Source of the DNA: Opitutaceae bacterium
GTDB taxonomy: Bacteria > Verrucomicrobiota > Verrucomicrobiia > Opitutales > Opitutaceae
Reading direction: 5' to 3'
DNA: 27,210 bases
Assembly: GCA_009919985.1 (NCBI GenBank)
Contig: RGAX01000007.1
Location: 1-27,210, forward strand
This document shows, one piece after another, positions 1 to 7,821 of the stretch (within the stretch, counting starts at the first letter, position 1; each line of letters starts with the position of its first letter). The notes under the pieces are model-generated. The model saw only the letters and a program-made list of their open reading frames with translations. It ran no database searches and had not been told where the DNA came from. The position numbers and the translations under genes were made by a program.

Positions 1-15
1 GGTCCCCAATCACTC

Positions 16-1317
16 ATGGCACTCGATGCAGCAATTACTGAGGCTCTCTCGCGCGGCACGGCCTACGAAAACCTCCGAGCACTCACTTCGCGTTACCCAG
101 GTCGGCTCGCCGGTTCCAAAGCGCTCGAAGGTGCCGTCACCTGGTCGCAGAAACAACTCACCACCCTCGGCCTCGACCGTGTGTCCTCGCAAGAGGTGAT
201 GGTCCCTCACTGGGAACGCGGCTCGCGCGAATCCGTCCGACTCCTGCTCGCTACTGGCCCCGCAATCAACCTCGCGGCCCTGGCCCTCGGCAACTCCATC
301 GGTACGCCGCCCGCCGGCATCATTGCCGAAGTCATCGAAGTAAAATCCCTCGCTGAAATCGAAGCCCTGGGACGCGATAAAATCGCCGGCAAGATTGTCT
401 TTTTTAATCGTCCGATGGACCCAGCGATGGTTCTCCCCGGCCGCGCCTACGGAGCCGCCGGCGACCAACGCGGCCGCGGCCCGATCACCGCCGCCAAATA
501 CGGTGCCGTCGGCGCCCTCACGCGTTCCCTCACGCACGCGCTCAACAACCTCCCGCACACCGGGGCCACCACCTATTTGCCCGAAGGTCCCAACATCCCC
601 GCGTGCGCCCTTTCCACCATCGCCGCCGACCGCCTCAGCGCCGCCCTCGCCACCGATCCCAAAATCCGCATCGAGCTCAAGTCCCACGCCTCACGTTACC
701 CCGACGCCCTTTCGCACAACGTCATCGGAGAGATCCGCGGCTCCGAATTTCCCGACCAGATCATGGTCGTCGGCGGCCACCTTGATTCTTGGGACATAGC
801 GCCCGGCGCCCACGACGACGGCTCCGGCGTCGTCCAAGCCATGGAAGTCCTCCGCCTCTTCAAAACGCTCGGGCTTAAACCGCGCCACACGCTCCGCGCC
901 GTCTTATTCACCAACGAAGAAAATGGTCTCCGTGGCGCCACCGCCTACGCCGACATCGCGCGCAAGGCCGGCGAAAAACATATCCTCGCCTTCGAATCCG
1001 ACAACGGCGGCTTTCAACCGCGCGGCTTCGAGCTCGCCAGTTCGCAATTCGACGCCATCGCGCGCGCCGCGCGTTGGACGAAACTTTTCGAACCCTACGG
1101 CCTGCCCTTGCTCGTCGCCGGCCGTGGTGGTGCCGATGTCGCCCCGCTGTATTTGCTCGGCGCCACGACGGGCGAAATTCTCCCCGACTCGCAACGCTAC
1201 TTCGACATTCACCACACGACCGCCGACAACCTTGAGCAAGTGAACCCGCGCGAACTCCACCTCGGCGCTGGCGCCCTCGCTTCGCTCATCTGGCTCATCG
1301 ACACCCAGGGGTTGTAA
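16..1317 (+). CDS. M28-family zinc metallopeptidase with PA-type insert (possibly 5'-truncated by window edge)
   Basis: Probable aminopeptidase or carboxypeptidase of the M28 family, which uses two zinc ions to cleave terminal residues from peptides. The zinc-ligand pattern is complete: H255 in GGHLDSWD, D267 in GAHDDGSG, E301/E302 in NEENG, D329 in ESDNG and a final His in the HHTTADN segment near residue 400. Residues about 100-200 form a protease-associated-like insert before the catalytic domain. The first ATG is at base 16, but the frame stays open to base 1 and no signal peptide is present. Relatives are usually exported, so the true start may lie upstream of the window. Substrate unknown. 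A HAD phosphatase follows 27 bases downstream on the same strand, so the two may be cotranscribed. Confidence 0.88.
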   Translation: MALDAAITEALSRGTAYENLRALTSRYPGRLAGSKALEGAVTWSQKQLTTLGLDRVSSQEVMVPHWERGSRESVRLLLATGPAINLAALALGNSIGTPPAGIIAEVIEVKSLAEIEALGRDKIAGKIVFFNRPMDPAMVLPGRAYGAAGDQRGRGPITAAKYGAVGALTRSLTHALNNLPHTGATTYLPEGPNIPACALSTIAADRLSAALATDPKIRIELKSHASRYPDALSHNVIGEIRGSEFPDQIMVVGGHLDSWDIAPGAHDDGSGVVQAMEVLRLFKTLGLKPRHTLRAVLFTNEENGLRGATAYADIARKAGEKHILAFESDNGGFQPRGFELASSQFDAIARAARWTKLFEPYGLPLLVAGRGGADVAPLYLLGATTGEILPDSQRYFDIHHTTADNLEQVNPRELHLGAGALASLIWLIDTQGL

Positions 1318-1344
1318 AGGGCGCCGCTATAAGAACTGCTCGCC

Positions 1345-2004
1345 ATGCTCCGCGCTCTTATTTTTGATTTCGACGGGCTGATCCTCGACACCGAGTCCGC
1401 GCTCATCCGTTCCTACTCGGATGTCCACGCGACACACGGTGTGACCTTCGACGAAGCGTTGTTTATCCGTGCGGTGGGGCATGTTGATTTCAAATTCGAT
1501 CCTTGGGCCGCTTTTGGTCCGAGCGCGGTCCACGCCGAGCTCGAGGCCCAACGCCAACACACCAAAAAAGGCCGCCTCGAACAACTCGCGCCGCTGCCCG
1601 GCGTCGTCGCACTTCTCGACGAAGCCCGCGCCGCCGGCCTGCCTGTAGCCATTGCGTCCAACTCTGAACACACTTGGGTCGAGCCGCACCTCGCGCGCCT
1701 TGGTCTCTTGGAACGCTTTAACTTCATCGCCTGCCGCGAGGACGCGCCCTCGCCCAAACCCGAGCCCGATCTTTATAAACTTGTCCTCAATCAATTCGGT
1801 CTGCGCGCTCACGAAGCGGTCGCTTTTGAAGACTCGCACACCGGTAGCATCGCCGCCAAACGCGCCGGGCTGTTCACCGTCGCCGCGCCCGGCCCTTCGA
1901 CGCAGCACCACGATTTCGCCCACGTCGACCTGCACGTGAAATCGCTCGCTGAGGTCACGCTCACGAGCCTGCACGCGCGCTTTTTTGTGCCGCGCGGCAC
2001 TTAA
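1345..2004 (+). CDS. HAD-superfamily hydrolase, beta-phosphoglucomutase/phosphatase-like
   Basis: Cytoplasmic HAD-superfamily phosphatase or phosphomutase of 219 residues, the usual length for the subfamily with a helical cap inserted after motif I. Motif I is FDFDGLILDTE, with nucleophile D8 and acid/base D10. Motif II is the ASNSEH segment (S105), the motif III lysine is K138 in PSPKPEPD, and motif IV is FEDSHTG (E162, D163). These place it with beta-phosphoglucomutase, phosphoglycolate phosphatase and related sugar-phosphate enzymes, but the substrate cannot be read from sequence. The start follows the peptidase stop by 27 bases without a clear Shine-Dalgarno. Its stop codon shares the palindrome TTAA (2001-2004) with the convergent ABC-F gene. 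Confidence 0.9.
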   Translation: MLRALIFDFDGLILDTESALIRSYSDVHATHGVTFDEALFIRAVGHVDFKFDPWAAFGPSAVHAELEAQRQHTKKGRLEQLAPLPGVVALLDEARAAGLPVAIASNSEHTWVEPHLARLGLLERFNFIACREDAPSPKPEPDLYKLVLNQFGLRAHEAVAFEDSHTGSIAAKRAGLFTVAAPGPSTQHHDFAHVDLHVKSLAEVTLTSLHARFFVPRGT

Positions 2005-3812
2005 CCGCCGAGTTCTTCCCAGCGTTTGTAGGTCGTCGCAATCTGCGCCTCAAGTTCGTGCAGGCGCCCCGTGGCCTGAGTTACTTCGAGTGGTGGTTTC
2101 TTGAAAAATAACGGATCGGCGAGCTTGGCGGTGAGCGCGGTCTGTTCGTTTTCGAGCTTCTCGATCAACGCGGGCATCGCGTCCAATTCGGCGCGTTCTT
2201 TATTGGTGAGTTTGCGCGCCTTGGCTGCGGGTGCCCCGGCGCCACCGCTGGCGGCAGCTTTTGCAGCGCGTTTCGCGAGTTCCTCGGCGGCCGCGAGCGC
2301 GGCGGCTTTGCGGGCTTTTTCCTTCTGCCAATCGTCGTAGCCGCCGATGTAATCGACGACGCGGCCTTCGCCTTCAAACACAAGCAAGCTCGTGCAGACT
2401 TCGTTCAAGAACGCGCGATCGTGGCTGACGAGCAACACGGTGCCGCCAAATTCCACGAGCAAATCCTCGAGGAGCTCGAGCGTCTCGGCGTCGAGATCGT
2501 TGGTCGGTTCGTCGAGCACGAGGACGTTGGCGGGCTTGGTGAAAAGTCGGGCGAGGAGGAGTCGGTTACGTTCGCCACCGGAGAGCGCCTTGATCGGCGT
2601 GCGGGCCCGCGTGGGCTCGAAGAGAAAATCTTCCAAGTAGGAAATCACGTGCCGCGTGCGGCCGTTGATCGTGATCATGGTATTGCCGTCGGCCACGGCG
2701 TCTTGCACGCGCATGGTTTCATCGAGCTGTGCGCGGAGTTGGTCGAAGTAGACGATCTCCAATTGCGTGCCTTGCTCGACGAGACCGACCTTGGGTTTCA
2801 ATTGTCCCAGCAGCAATTTTAGCAATGTGGTTTTGCCTGCACCGTTGGGGCCAACAATGCCGATCTTGTCGCCGCGCTCGATGCGCGTGGTGACATCGCG
2901 CACAATCCACGGGCCATCGTCGGCGTAGCGAAAACCCGCGTCTTCGCAGGTAATGACCTTAAAGCCGCTGCGATCCGCTTCCTGTGCGGACATCGTCGCT
3001 TTGCCCTGACGGTCGCGTCGCTCGGCGCGTTCGGCGCGCATCTTTTCGAGCGCATGAATGCGGTTATTGGCTCGTGAGCGCTGGGCTTTCACGCCGCGGC
3101 GAATCCAGACTTCTTCCTGCGCGAGTTTTTTATCGAACTGCGCACGCTCCACTTCTTCGGCTTCGAGCACGGCCTGTTTGCGCACGAGAAACGTATCGTA
3201 GTCGCACGCCCAACCGATGAGTTGACCGCGATCCACTTCAACAATGCGCGTCGCCAACTTCCGCAAAAAAGCCCGGTCGTGCGTGACGAAGAGCAAGGCC
3301 CCACCCCATTCGAGTAAAAATTCTTCGAGCCACTGAATCGACGCGAGGTCGAGATGGTTCGTCGGTTCGTCCAAGAGCAGCAGTTGCGGCGCCTCGACAA
3401 GACCGCGCGCGAGCAACACACGACGTTTTTGTCCGGCCGACAACGCCGCGAAATCTTGGTCCGCTGGCAAGCCCATCTGCTCGAGCAAGCGCTCGACGCG
3501 ATCGTGGCGTTCCCAGTCGTTGTGTTCCTCGTAGCTACCGCCTTCGCCTTCGACGACGGTGCGCACCGTGCCCGCCAGGCCGGCGGGAACTTCTTGCTTC
3601 AACGTCGAAAACACCGCGCCCGCTTGGCGAAACACTTGGCCCTTGTCCGATTCAAGCTCGCCTGAGATCACCTTCATGAGCGTGGACTTGCCCGCGCCAT
3701 TGCGCCCGACCAAACAGACCCGCTCGCCGCGGTCGATCTGAAGATTGACGCGATCCAGCAACGGCGCACCGCCGAAGCTCAAGCTGACATCAAGAAGACT
3801 CACAATAGCCAT
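2001..3812 (-). CDS. uup: ABC-F family ATPase, Uup-like (ribosome-associated)
   Basis: Soluble protein with two ABC ATPase domains and no membrane segments, which is the ABC-F architecture that works on ribosomes. Numbering from the chosen start: domain 1 has Walker A GRNGAGKST (36-44), signature LSAGQ (124-128) and Walker B LLLLDEPTNHLD (144 onward). A charged linker about 205-275 joins domain 2, with GPNGAGKTT (321-329), LSGGERNR and VLVLDEPTNDLD. The last 90 or so residues are an Ala/Lys-rich stretch followed by a predicted coiled coil ending KRWEELGG, as in Uup. The open frame extends to 3929, but that extension overlaps the upstream exonuclease and precedes the conserved MAIVSLLDVSLSF; the ATG at 3812 gives the normal N-terminus (603 aa). 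Symbol by family resemblance; other ABC-F types are possible. Confidence 0.9.
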   Translation of the reverse strand: MAIVSLLDVSLSFGGAPLLDRVNLQIDRGERVCLVGRNGAGKSTLMKVISGELESDKGQVFRQAGAVFSTLKQEVPAGLAGTVRTVVEGEGGSYEEHNDWERHDRVERLLEQMGLPADQDFAALSAGQKRRVLLARGLVEAPQLLLLDEPTNHLDLASIQWLEEFLLEWGGALLFVTHDRAFLRKLATRIVEVDRGQLIGWACDYDTFLVRKQAVLEAEEVERAQFDKKLAQEEVWIRRGVKAQRSRANNRIHALEKMRAERAERRDRQGKATMSAQEADRSGFKVITCEDAGFRYADDGPWIVRDVTTRIERGDKIGIVGPNGAGKTTLLKLLLGQLKPKVGLVEQGTQLEIVYFDQLRAQLDETMRVQDAVADGNTMITINGRTRHVISYLEDFLFEPTRARTPIKALSGGERNRLLLARLFTKPANVLVLDEPTNDLDAETLELLEDLLVEFGGTVLLVSHDRAFLNEVCTSLLVFEGEGRVVDYIGGYDDWQKEKARKAAALAAAEELAKRAAKAAASGGAGAPAAKARKLTNKERAELDAMPALIEKLENEQTALTAKLADPLFFKKPPLEVTQATGRLHELEAQIATTYKRWEELGG

Positions 3813-3900
3813 AAGAACCCGCCAACGTGCCCACCCGCGCCGACCAGAGCAAGGCTCGCCTTCCAACACCCGTAATTTTTCCCTGAGCGCCTCGGTAATT

Positions 3901-4566
3901 TTAAAACAACTCGCGCTGCGTGAGCGCATCCCGCTTCGCCCCGTCGAGCGTACTCAACGCCAGCAACTGCATCACGCTCATTGCCGCCACCGCCGGCTCC
4001 CGCGCGAGCGAGGCCAACAATACCGCGCCTGCCAACGCATCGTACAACGCCGCGTGATAACGTCGCCGTTCCCCAGGGCAAAATTTCTCCGCGAGCCCGT
4101 CCAATTCACCCTGCAAGCCGCACGCCGCGATCAAATCCTCCAGTTTTCCCGAAGCGAGTTGCGGATAAAGTTGCCCGTAAATGCGCGCCGAATCGATCCA
4201 TGGCCCCCAATCGACGATGCGTTCGCCGGGCCGCACGAAATCCGGCGATTGTCGCGGATACGGCCACACCCCTTTGAGGAGCGCGTTTTCCACCCCTGCA
4301 TAATGCGCCGCCAGCGGCCCGCGCTCGCGCAAGTCCGCAAAATACTCCCACTCGTTCACAAACGGCGCACGGCCGGCCAGCTCCGGCTCGCTCAAACCGT
4401 GGACCGCCACGTCCTCCGCCCGCACGCGGCCCGTCGCCGAGCACAACCGCGTCGCGGCCTCCACCACGCGCCCACCCAACACTGTCGCCACGCCATATTC
4501 CAGCACGCCCGACACGCGGCTGCCTTCAAAATCGACAAAGAAAATCGGCTGCTCAGTCCAAGACAT
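3901..4566 (-). CDS. DEDD-family 3'-5' exonuclease (DnaQ/RNase T-like)
   Basis: Likely metal-dependent 3'-5' exonuclease on DNA or RNA. Numbered from the ATG at 4566 (221 aa), Exo I is FVDFEGS with D12 and E14. An HGLSEPEL segment follows at about 56-63, typical of DnaQ-like proteins. Exo III is HAALYDA with H171 and D176. Exo II is unusual: AAHYAGVEN (86-94) has Glu93 where an Asp is normal, so metal binding should be checked. The open frame reaches 4617; a GTG three codons upstream of the chosen ATG is an alternative start. The gene lies 88 bases upstream of the ABC-F gene on the same strand and is divergent from the phosphatase at 4626. Target nucleic acid unknown. Confidence 0.8.
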   Translation of the reverse strand: MSWTEQPIFFVDFEGSRVSGVLEYGVATVLGGRVVEAATRLCSATGRVRAEDVAVHGLSEPELAGRAPFVNEWEYFADLRERGPLAAHYAGVENALLKGVWPYPRQSPDFVRPGERIVDWGPWIDSARIYGQLYPQLASGKLEDLIAACGLQGELDGLAEKFCPGERRRYHAALYDALAGAVLLASLAREPAVAAMSVMQLLALSTLDGAKRDALTQRELF

Positions 4567-4625
4567 TCCTGTCACCCAACACGGAACCAACGACGAATCC
4601 AATCCATCCTTTCGCAATTTTTTCC

Positions 4626-5432
4626 GTGTATTTCGGCGGGTTCGTACGCCACTCTACCCACGTGGACTTCACGCCTTACCGCTCTTTCCTGACTGAGCTC
4701 GCCGAGCGCAGCGGCGATTTTATCCGCCCGCACTTCGCGAACCCCGCGCTCGCCGTCGAGACGAAGGCCGATGCATCCCCAGTCACCGTCGCCGACCGTG
4801 GGGCCGAGGAACTCCTCCGCCAGCTCATCGCGAAAAAATTTCCCACTCACGGCATCATCGGCGAGGAACTGGGCAACGAACGCACCGATGCGCCCTTTGT
4901 CTGGGTGCTCGATCCGATCGACGGCACGAAATCATTCATCAGTGGCGTCCCGCTTTTCGGCACCTTAATTGCGCTACTTCACGAGGGCCAACCCGTGCTC
5001 GGTTGCATCCACCAGCCGATTCTGCGCCAACTTATGATCGGCGACGGCACGACGACGACGCTCAACGACCGCCCCGTGCGTTGCCGCACAACCACGCGTC
5101 TCGCCGACGCCACGGTGCTCACGAGCGATCCGCTGAACCTCGCCAAATATCAAAACGGTCCCGCGTGCGATCGCCTGCTCGCCGCCGCAAAACTTGTCCG
5201 CACTTGGGGTGATTGCTACGGCTACCTGCTCGTCGCTTCGGGCCACGCAGATGTGATGTGCGATCCGATCATGAACCCGTGGGATATCGCCGCGCTCGTG
5301 CCAGTGATCCGTGGTGCGGGCGGCGTGATCAGTGATTGGCGCGGCGACGCGGCTTATCCCGCCGAATCCACGCTCGCCGCGGCCACGCCAGAATTACACA
5401 CCGCTGCGCTCGCAGTGCTTTCTGCTCGGTAA
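4626..5432 (+). CDS. Inositol monophosphatase-family phosphatase, HisN-like (putative histidinol-phosphatase)
   Basis: Mg-dependent phosphatase of the inositol monophosphatase superfamily. The metal-binding signatures are all present: GEE at 79-81, DPIDGTKSF at 96-104 and NPWDIAAL with W219/D220. The segment around GVPLFGTLIALLHEGQPVLG resembles the HisN branch, which hydrolyses histidinol phosphate to histidinol, more than true inositol monophosphatases; CysQ-like or general sugar phosphatase activity remains possible. The start is a GTG at 4626; a second GTG at 4662 just before the conserved DFTPYRSFL segment is an equally reasonable start, and neither has a clear Shine-Dalgarno. No other his gene is in the window, so pathway assignment is inference. 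It is divergent from the exonuclease, with 59 bases between. Confidence 0.82.
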   Translation: MYFGGFVRHSTHVDFTPYRSFLTELAERSGDFIRPHFANPALAVETKADASPVTVADRGAEELLRQLIAKKFPTHGIIGEELGNERTDAPFVWVLDPIDGTKSFISGVPLFGTLIALLHEGQPVLGCIHQPILRQLMIGDGTTTTLNDRPVRCRTTTRLADATVLTSDPLNLAKYQNGPACDRLLAAAKLVRTWGDCYGYLLVASGHADVMCDPIMNPWDIAALVPVIRGAGGVISDWRGDAAYPAESTLAAATPELHTAALAVLSAR

Positions 5433-5472
5433 ATTTTTAACGCCGCACTCAGGTCCAGCGCTGGCAGACGCC

Positions 5473-5847
5473 TCAGCGCTTCTTGGCCTTCAGGGCTTTT
5501 TTTGCCGACCACTCGCACGTCACGACCGAGCTGATACCGCCGCGACCTTTCCAGTCGGCAATGATCGTCAATTCACGGGGCTTTAAGGCGCCGCCGAGGT
5601 CGTCACAGATTTTATTGGTCACGGCCTCGAAAAAGATGCCGGCGTTGCGAAACGCGTGGAGATAAAGCTTGAGCGACTTGAGTTCGACGCAGGTTTTATC
5701 GGCGACATAACGCACCGTAATCGCAGCAAAATCTGGGTGCCCGGTGATCGGGCACATCGAAGTAAATTCGTGCTGCGTGTGCGCGATGACGTAGTCGCGG
5801 TGCGGCGCGGGATTAGGAAACATTTCGAGGATCTTGGGATCAGCCAT
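5473..5847 (-). CDS. queF: NADPH-dependent 7-cyano-7-deazaguanine reductase QueF
   Basis: Reduces preQ0 to preQ1, a cytoplasmic step in queuosine tRNA modification. The ATG at 5847 gives a compact 124-residue unimodular QueF. C32 in TSMCPITGHPDF is the nucleophile, D39 the proton donor and E74 in IFFEAV a substrate ligand. The spacings of 7 and 42 residues equal those of Cys55, Asp62 and Glu97 in the Bacillus enzyme. The QueF motif ELKSLKLY lies at 55-62. The longer open frame to 5901 would add a hydrophobic N-terminus not found in QueF, so it was rejected. It is the next gene downstream of RNase Y on the same strand, separated by a hairpin at 5890-5925. The C-terminus is lysine-rich (KKALKAKKR). 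Confidence 0.95.
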   Translation of the reverse strand: MADPKILEMFPNPAPHRDYVIAHTQHEFTSMCPITGHPDFAAITVRYVADKTCVELKSLKLYLHAFRNAGIFFEAVTNKICDDLGGALKPRELTIIADWKGRGGISSVVTCEWSAKKALKAKKR

Positions 5848-5889
5848 GGTGATGAAATAGATTAAAGCAGAAAAGAGGTGTAAGAAGAG

Positions 5890-5925
5890 TGAGCCGGCCA
5901 AGTAAAGGCACCAAACACCGGCTCA
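5890..5925. repeat. Inverted repeat between RNase Y and queF (possible intercistronic hairpin or weak terminator)
   Basis: Perfect 8-base arms TGAGCCGG (5890-5897) and CCGGCTCA (5918-5925) with a 20-base loop. On the minus strand it lies 25 bases after the RNase Y stop, followed by a CT-rich tract but not a clean U-run. It could end or attenuate rny transcripts before queF, or protect the upstream mRNA end. Confidence 0.45.
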
Positions 5926-5949
5926 GCTAAGCCCAAGGCGCAGACGCGA

Positions 5950-7530
5950 TTACGTGGCCGTCTCCGTGAAGCGCGCTTCGCGAATGACGGTGATCTTGAT
6001 CGTGCTCGGATATTGGAGCTCAGACTCGATCCGGGCGCGGAGTTCTTTGGCAATATCGCGGGCCCGATCATCGGTAACGTGTTGGGGCGAAACCACGACG
6101 CGAATCTCGCGGCCAGCTTGAATCGCAAAAGCCTGTTGGACGCCTTCAAGTGAAAGCGCGAGTTTTTCAAGGCGGTCGAGTCGTTGGACATAGCCAGCGA
6201 TGGATTCAGCACGAGCGCCCGGCCGAGTGGCGGAGATCGTATCGGCGAGTATCACAATACCCGCGTAAATCGTCTCGGGTTTTACCTCTTCGTGGTGCGC
6301 AGCGACCGCGTTGGTGACGATCGGCGTCTCACCGTAGCGTTTAATGAATTCGGCACCGATGTGGGCGTGAGAACCTTCAAGTTCTCCGGAAGCGGCTTTG
6401 CCGATATCGTGCAGCAGACCGGCGCGTTTAGCGAGATTGGGATCGAGGCCAATTTCACTCGCGATCAAGGAAGCCAGAAAGGCCGTCTCCACAGAGTGAT
6501 CGAGGACGTTTTGGTTGTAGGAGAAACGATATTTCAGTTTACCCAGCAGCTTAATGATCTCGGGGTGGAGGCCATTGATGTTGAGTTTAGTGACGGCGTC
6601 TTCGCCGGCTTGGGTGGTGACAAGATCGATTTCATCGCGGGCGCGCTGAACGAATTCTTCGATGCTGGCCGGATGGATGCGACCGTCTTTCACCAACGCG
6701 TCGAGCGCCGAACGCGCGATCTCGCGGCGGATGGGATCGAAGGATGAAATCAAAACAAGCTGCGGTGACTCGTCGATGAGCAGTGTGACGCCGGTGGCGG
6801 CTTCGAAAGATTTGATGTTGCGGCCTTCCCGACCGATGATGCGACCCTTCATTTCCTCGCTCGGCAAAGGCACGAGCGTAGCGGTGAGGTCGTTATTGGG
6901 TTTGCTCGCTATGCGCTGCATGGCAGCGATCAAAATGCGGCGCGCGTCGGTCTGAAGTTCTTGTTCCGATTTCTCGAGCATCTGGCGCCGCATTGAGCGC
7001 AACTCATCCTGACACTCGAGCGTAACTTCCTCGCGCAGGGCGCGGCGGATTTCCTCGGCATCCATCTGAGAGACGCCTTCAAGGCGTTTGCGGACGTTTT
7101 TAGAGAGAGCGCGGATCGCGTCGCGGGCTTGCTTGACGGCGGCGGTCTCGCGATTGATGCGTTCCTGCCGCTGTTCCAACTGATAATCGAGCAGCCCCAG
7201 GGATTCTTCGTGAGCGCGGATCTCACGCAGGCGCACATCCATCTCGATCTCACGCCGGTCGTAATCGCGATTCAACTCGGCGCGTTTCTCTTGAATTTCG
7301 AGATCGGCTTTCTGTTTGAGCTCTTCGGCGGCCACCGCGGCTTCTCGCCGAGCGACCTCGATCAACTCGGTCGCCTGTTCCTGGGCGATGCGCCAGGTAT
7401 GGCGCCGCAAAGCCCACACGCCCAAAAACCCAAGCAACATACCCACGACAATAGATAGCGAGAGCGACCAATCAAAAGAGTCGCTCTCGGCGATCAAGAA
7501 AGCGAAGTCGGCGGCGCTTACTATCGTCAA
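5950..7530 (-). CDS. rny: Ribonuclease Y
   Basis: Membrane-anchored endoribonuclease that starts mRNA decay. The 526 residues show the full RNase Y order: one N-terminal membrane segment (about 22-41), a long charged coiled coil (about 45-205), a KH RNA-binding domain with GRIIGREGRNIK (229-240) and an HD phosphohydrolase domain with HDIGK (H374, D375) plus downstream AHHEE and ILADTIS segments. The start is a TTG at 7530: an in-frame TAG lies five codons upstream, and the next ATG (residue 31) would cut into the membrane anchor. TTG is a weak start, and the leader can fold into a nested hairpin (7540-7585), so translation may be held low. An RNase E/G gene lies 1.6 kb away, so this genome encodes both major decay endonucleases, although the E/G gene is frameshifted. 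Confidence 0.96.
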   Translation of the reverse strand: MTIVSAADFAFLIAESDSFDWSLSLSIVVGMLLGFLGVWALRRHTWRIAQEQATELIEVARREAAVAAEELKQKADLEIQEKRAELNRDYDRREIEMDVRLREIRAHEESLGLLDYQLEQRQERINRETAAVKQARDAIRALSKNVRKRLEGVSQMDAEEIRRALREEVTLECQDELRSMRRQMLEKSEQELQTDARRILIAAMQRIASKPNNDLTATLVPLPSEEMKGRIIGREGRNIKSFEAATGVTLLIDESPQLVLISSFDPIRREIARSALDALVKDGRIHPASIEEFVQRARDEIDLVTTQAGEDAVTKLNINGLHPEIIKLLGKLKYRFSYNQNVLDHSVETAFLASLIASEIGLDPNLAKRAGLLHDIGKAASGELEGSHAHIGAEFIKRYGETPIVTNAVAAHHEEVKPETIYAGIVILADTISATRPGARAESIAGYVQRLDRLEKLALSLEGVQQAFAIQAGREIRVVVSPQHVTDDRARDIAKELRARIESELQYPSTIKITVIREARFTETAT

Positions 7531-7821
7531 GGGACGCGCACCCTAGGTGGCTACTACTAGTGAGCTCAAGCCTTTCTACTAGGGTACTTGAAAATTTTTG
7601 CTTAACCGTGTGCCGCTGAAGCAACCGCACAATTACCCATTTAATTATTGATTATAATATACTTGCAATCAATTTTATGGGGAGATTTCAGCCGCGATCG
7701 AAGCGAGCAAACCGCCAAATACAGCCGGGACATGTCGGCGCTCTTGCAGAGCATGCATGAAATGTTATCACCTAATATTCACCGCAAAGTCACGCCCTCG
7801 CTCGACGTTTAGCCCAAGCCC
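7531..7821. other. Intergenic region between rny and rodA (divergent promoters, one short open frame)
   Basis: This 291-base gap separates two divergent genes and must hold both promoters. Bases 7540-7585 form a nested inverted repeat next to the rny start. Bases 7600-7680 are strongly AT-rich and contain TATAAT at 7653-7658, a possible -10 element for rodA without a convincing -35. Bases 7648-7809 form a 54-codon plus-strand frame starting at TTG and ending with TAG at 7810-7812, just before the rodA ATG. Its second half looks coding-like in composition (residues such as SRDMSALLQSMHEML), but I recognise no family; it may be a remnant or chance. I see no RNA gene. Confidence 0.5.
7540..7585 (-). 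promoter_or_regulatory. Nested inverted repeat in the RNase Y mRNA leader
   Basis: ACCCTAG (7540-7546) pairs with CTAGGGT (7579-7585), and inside it GGCT (7549-7552) pairs with AGCC (7569-7572). On the rny transcript the 3' arm carries AGGG, the only Shine-Dalgarno-like sequence, about 10 bases before the TTG start, so folding would hide it. Function is inferred. Confidence 0.4.

Noticed and set aside
3745..4692. Plus-strand open frame (315 codons) opposite the exonuclease and ABC-F start
   Set aside because: Arg/His/Pro-rich composition typical of an antisense frame in GC-rich DNA, and it overlaps three genes supported by motifs.
5848..5949. preQ1 riboswitch upstream of queF
   Set aside because: I looked for the class I core and the A-rich tail that pairs into the pseudoknot; only a simple inverted repeat is present, with no match.
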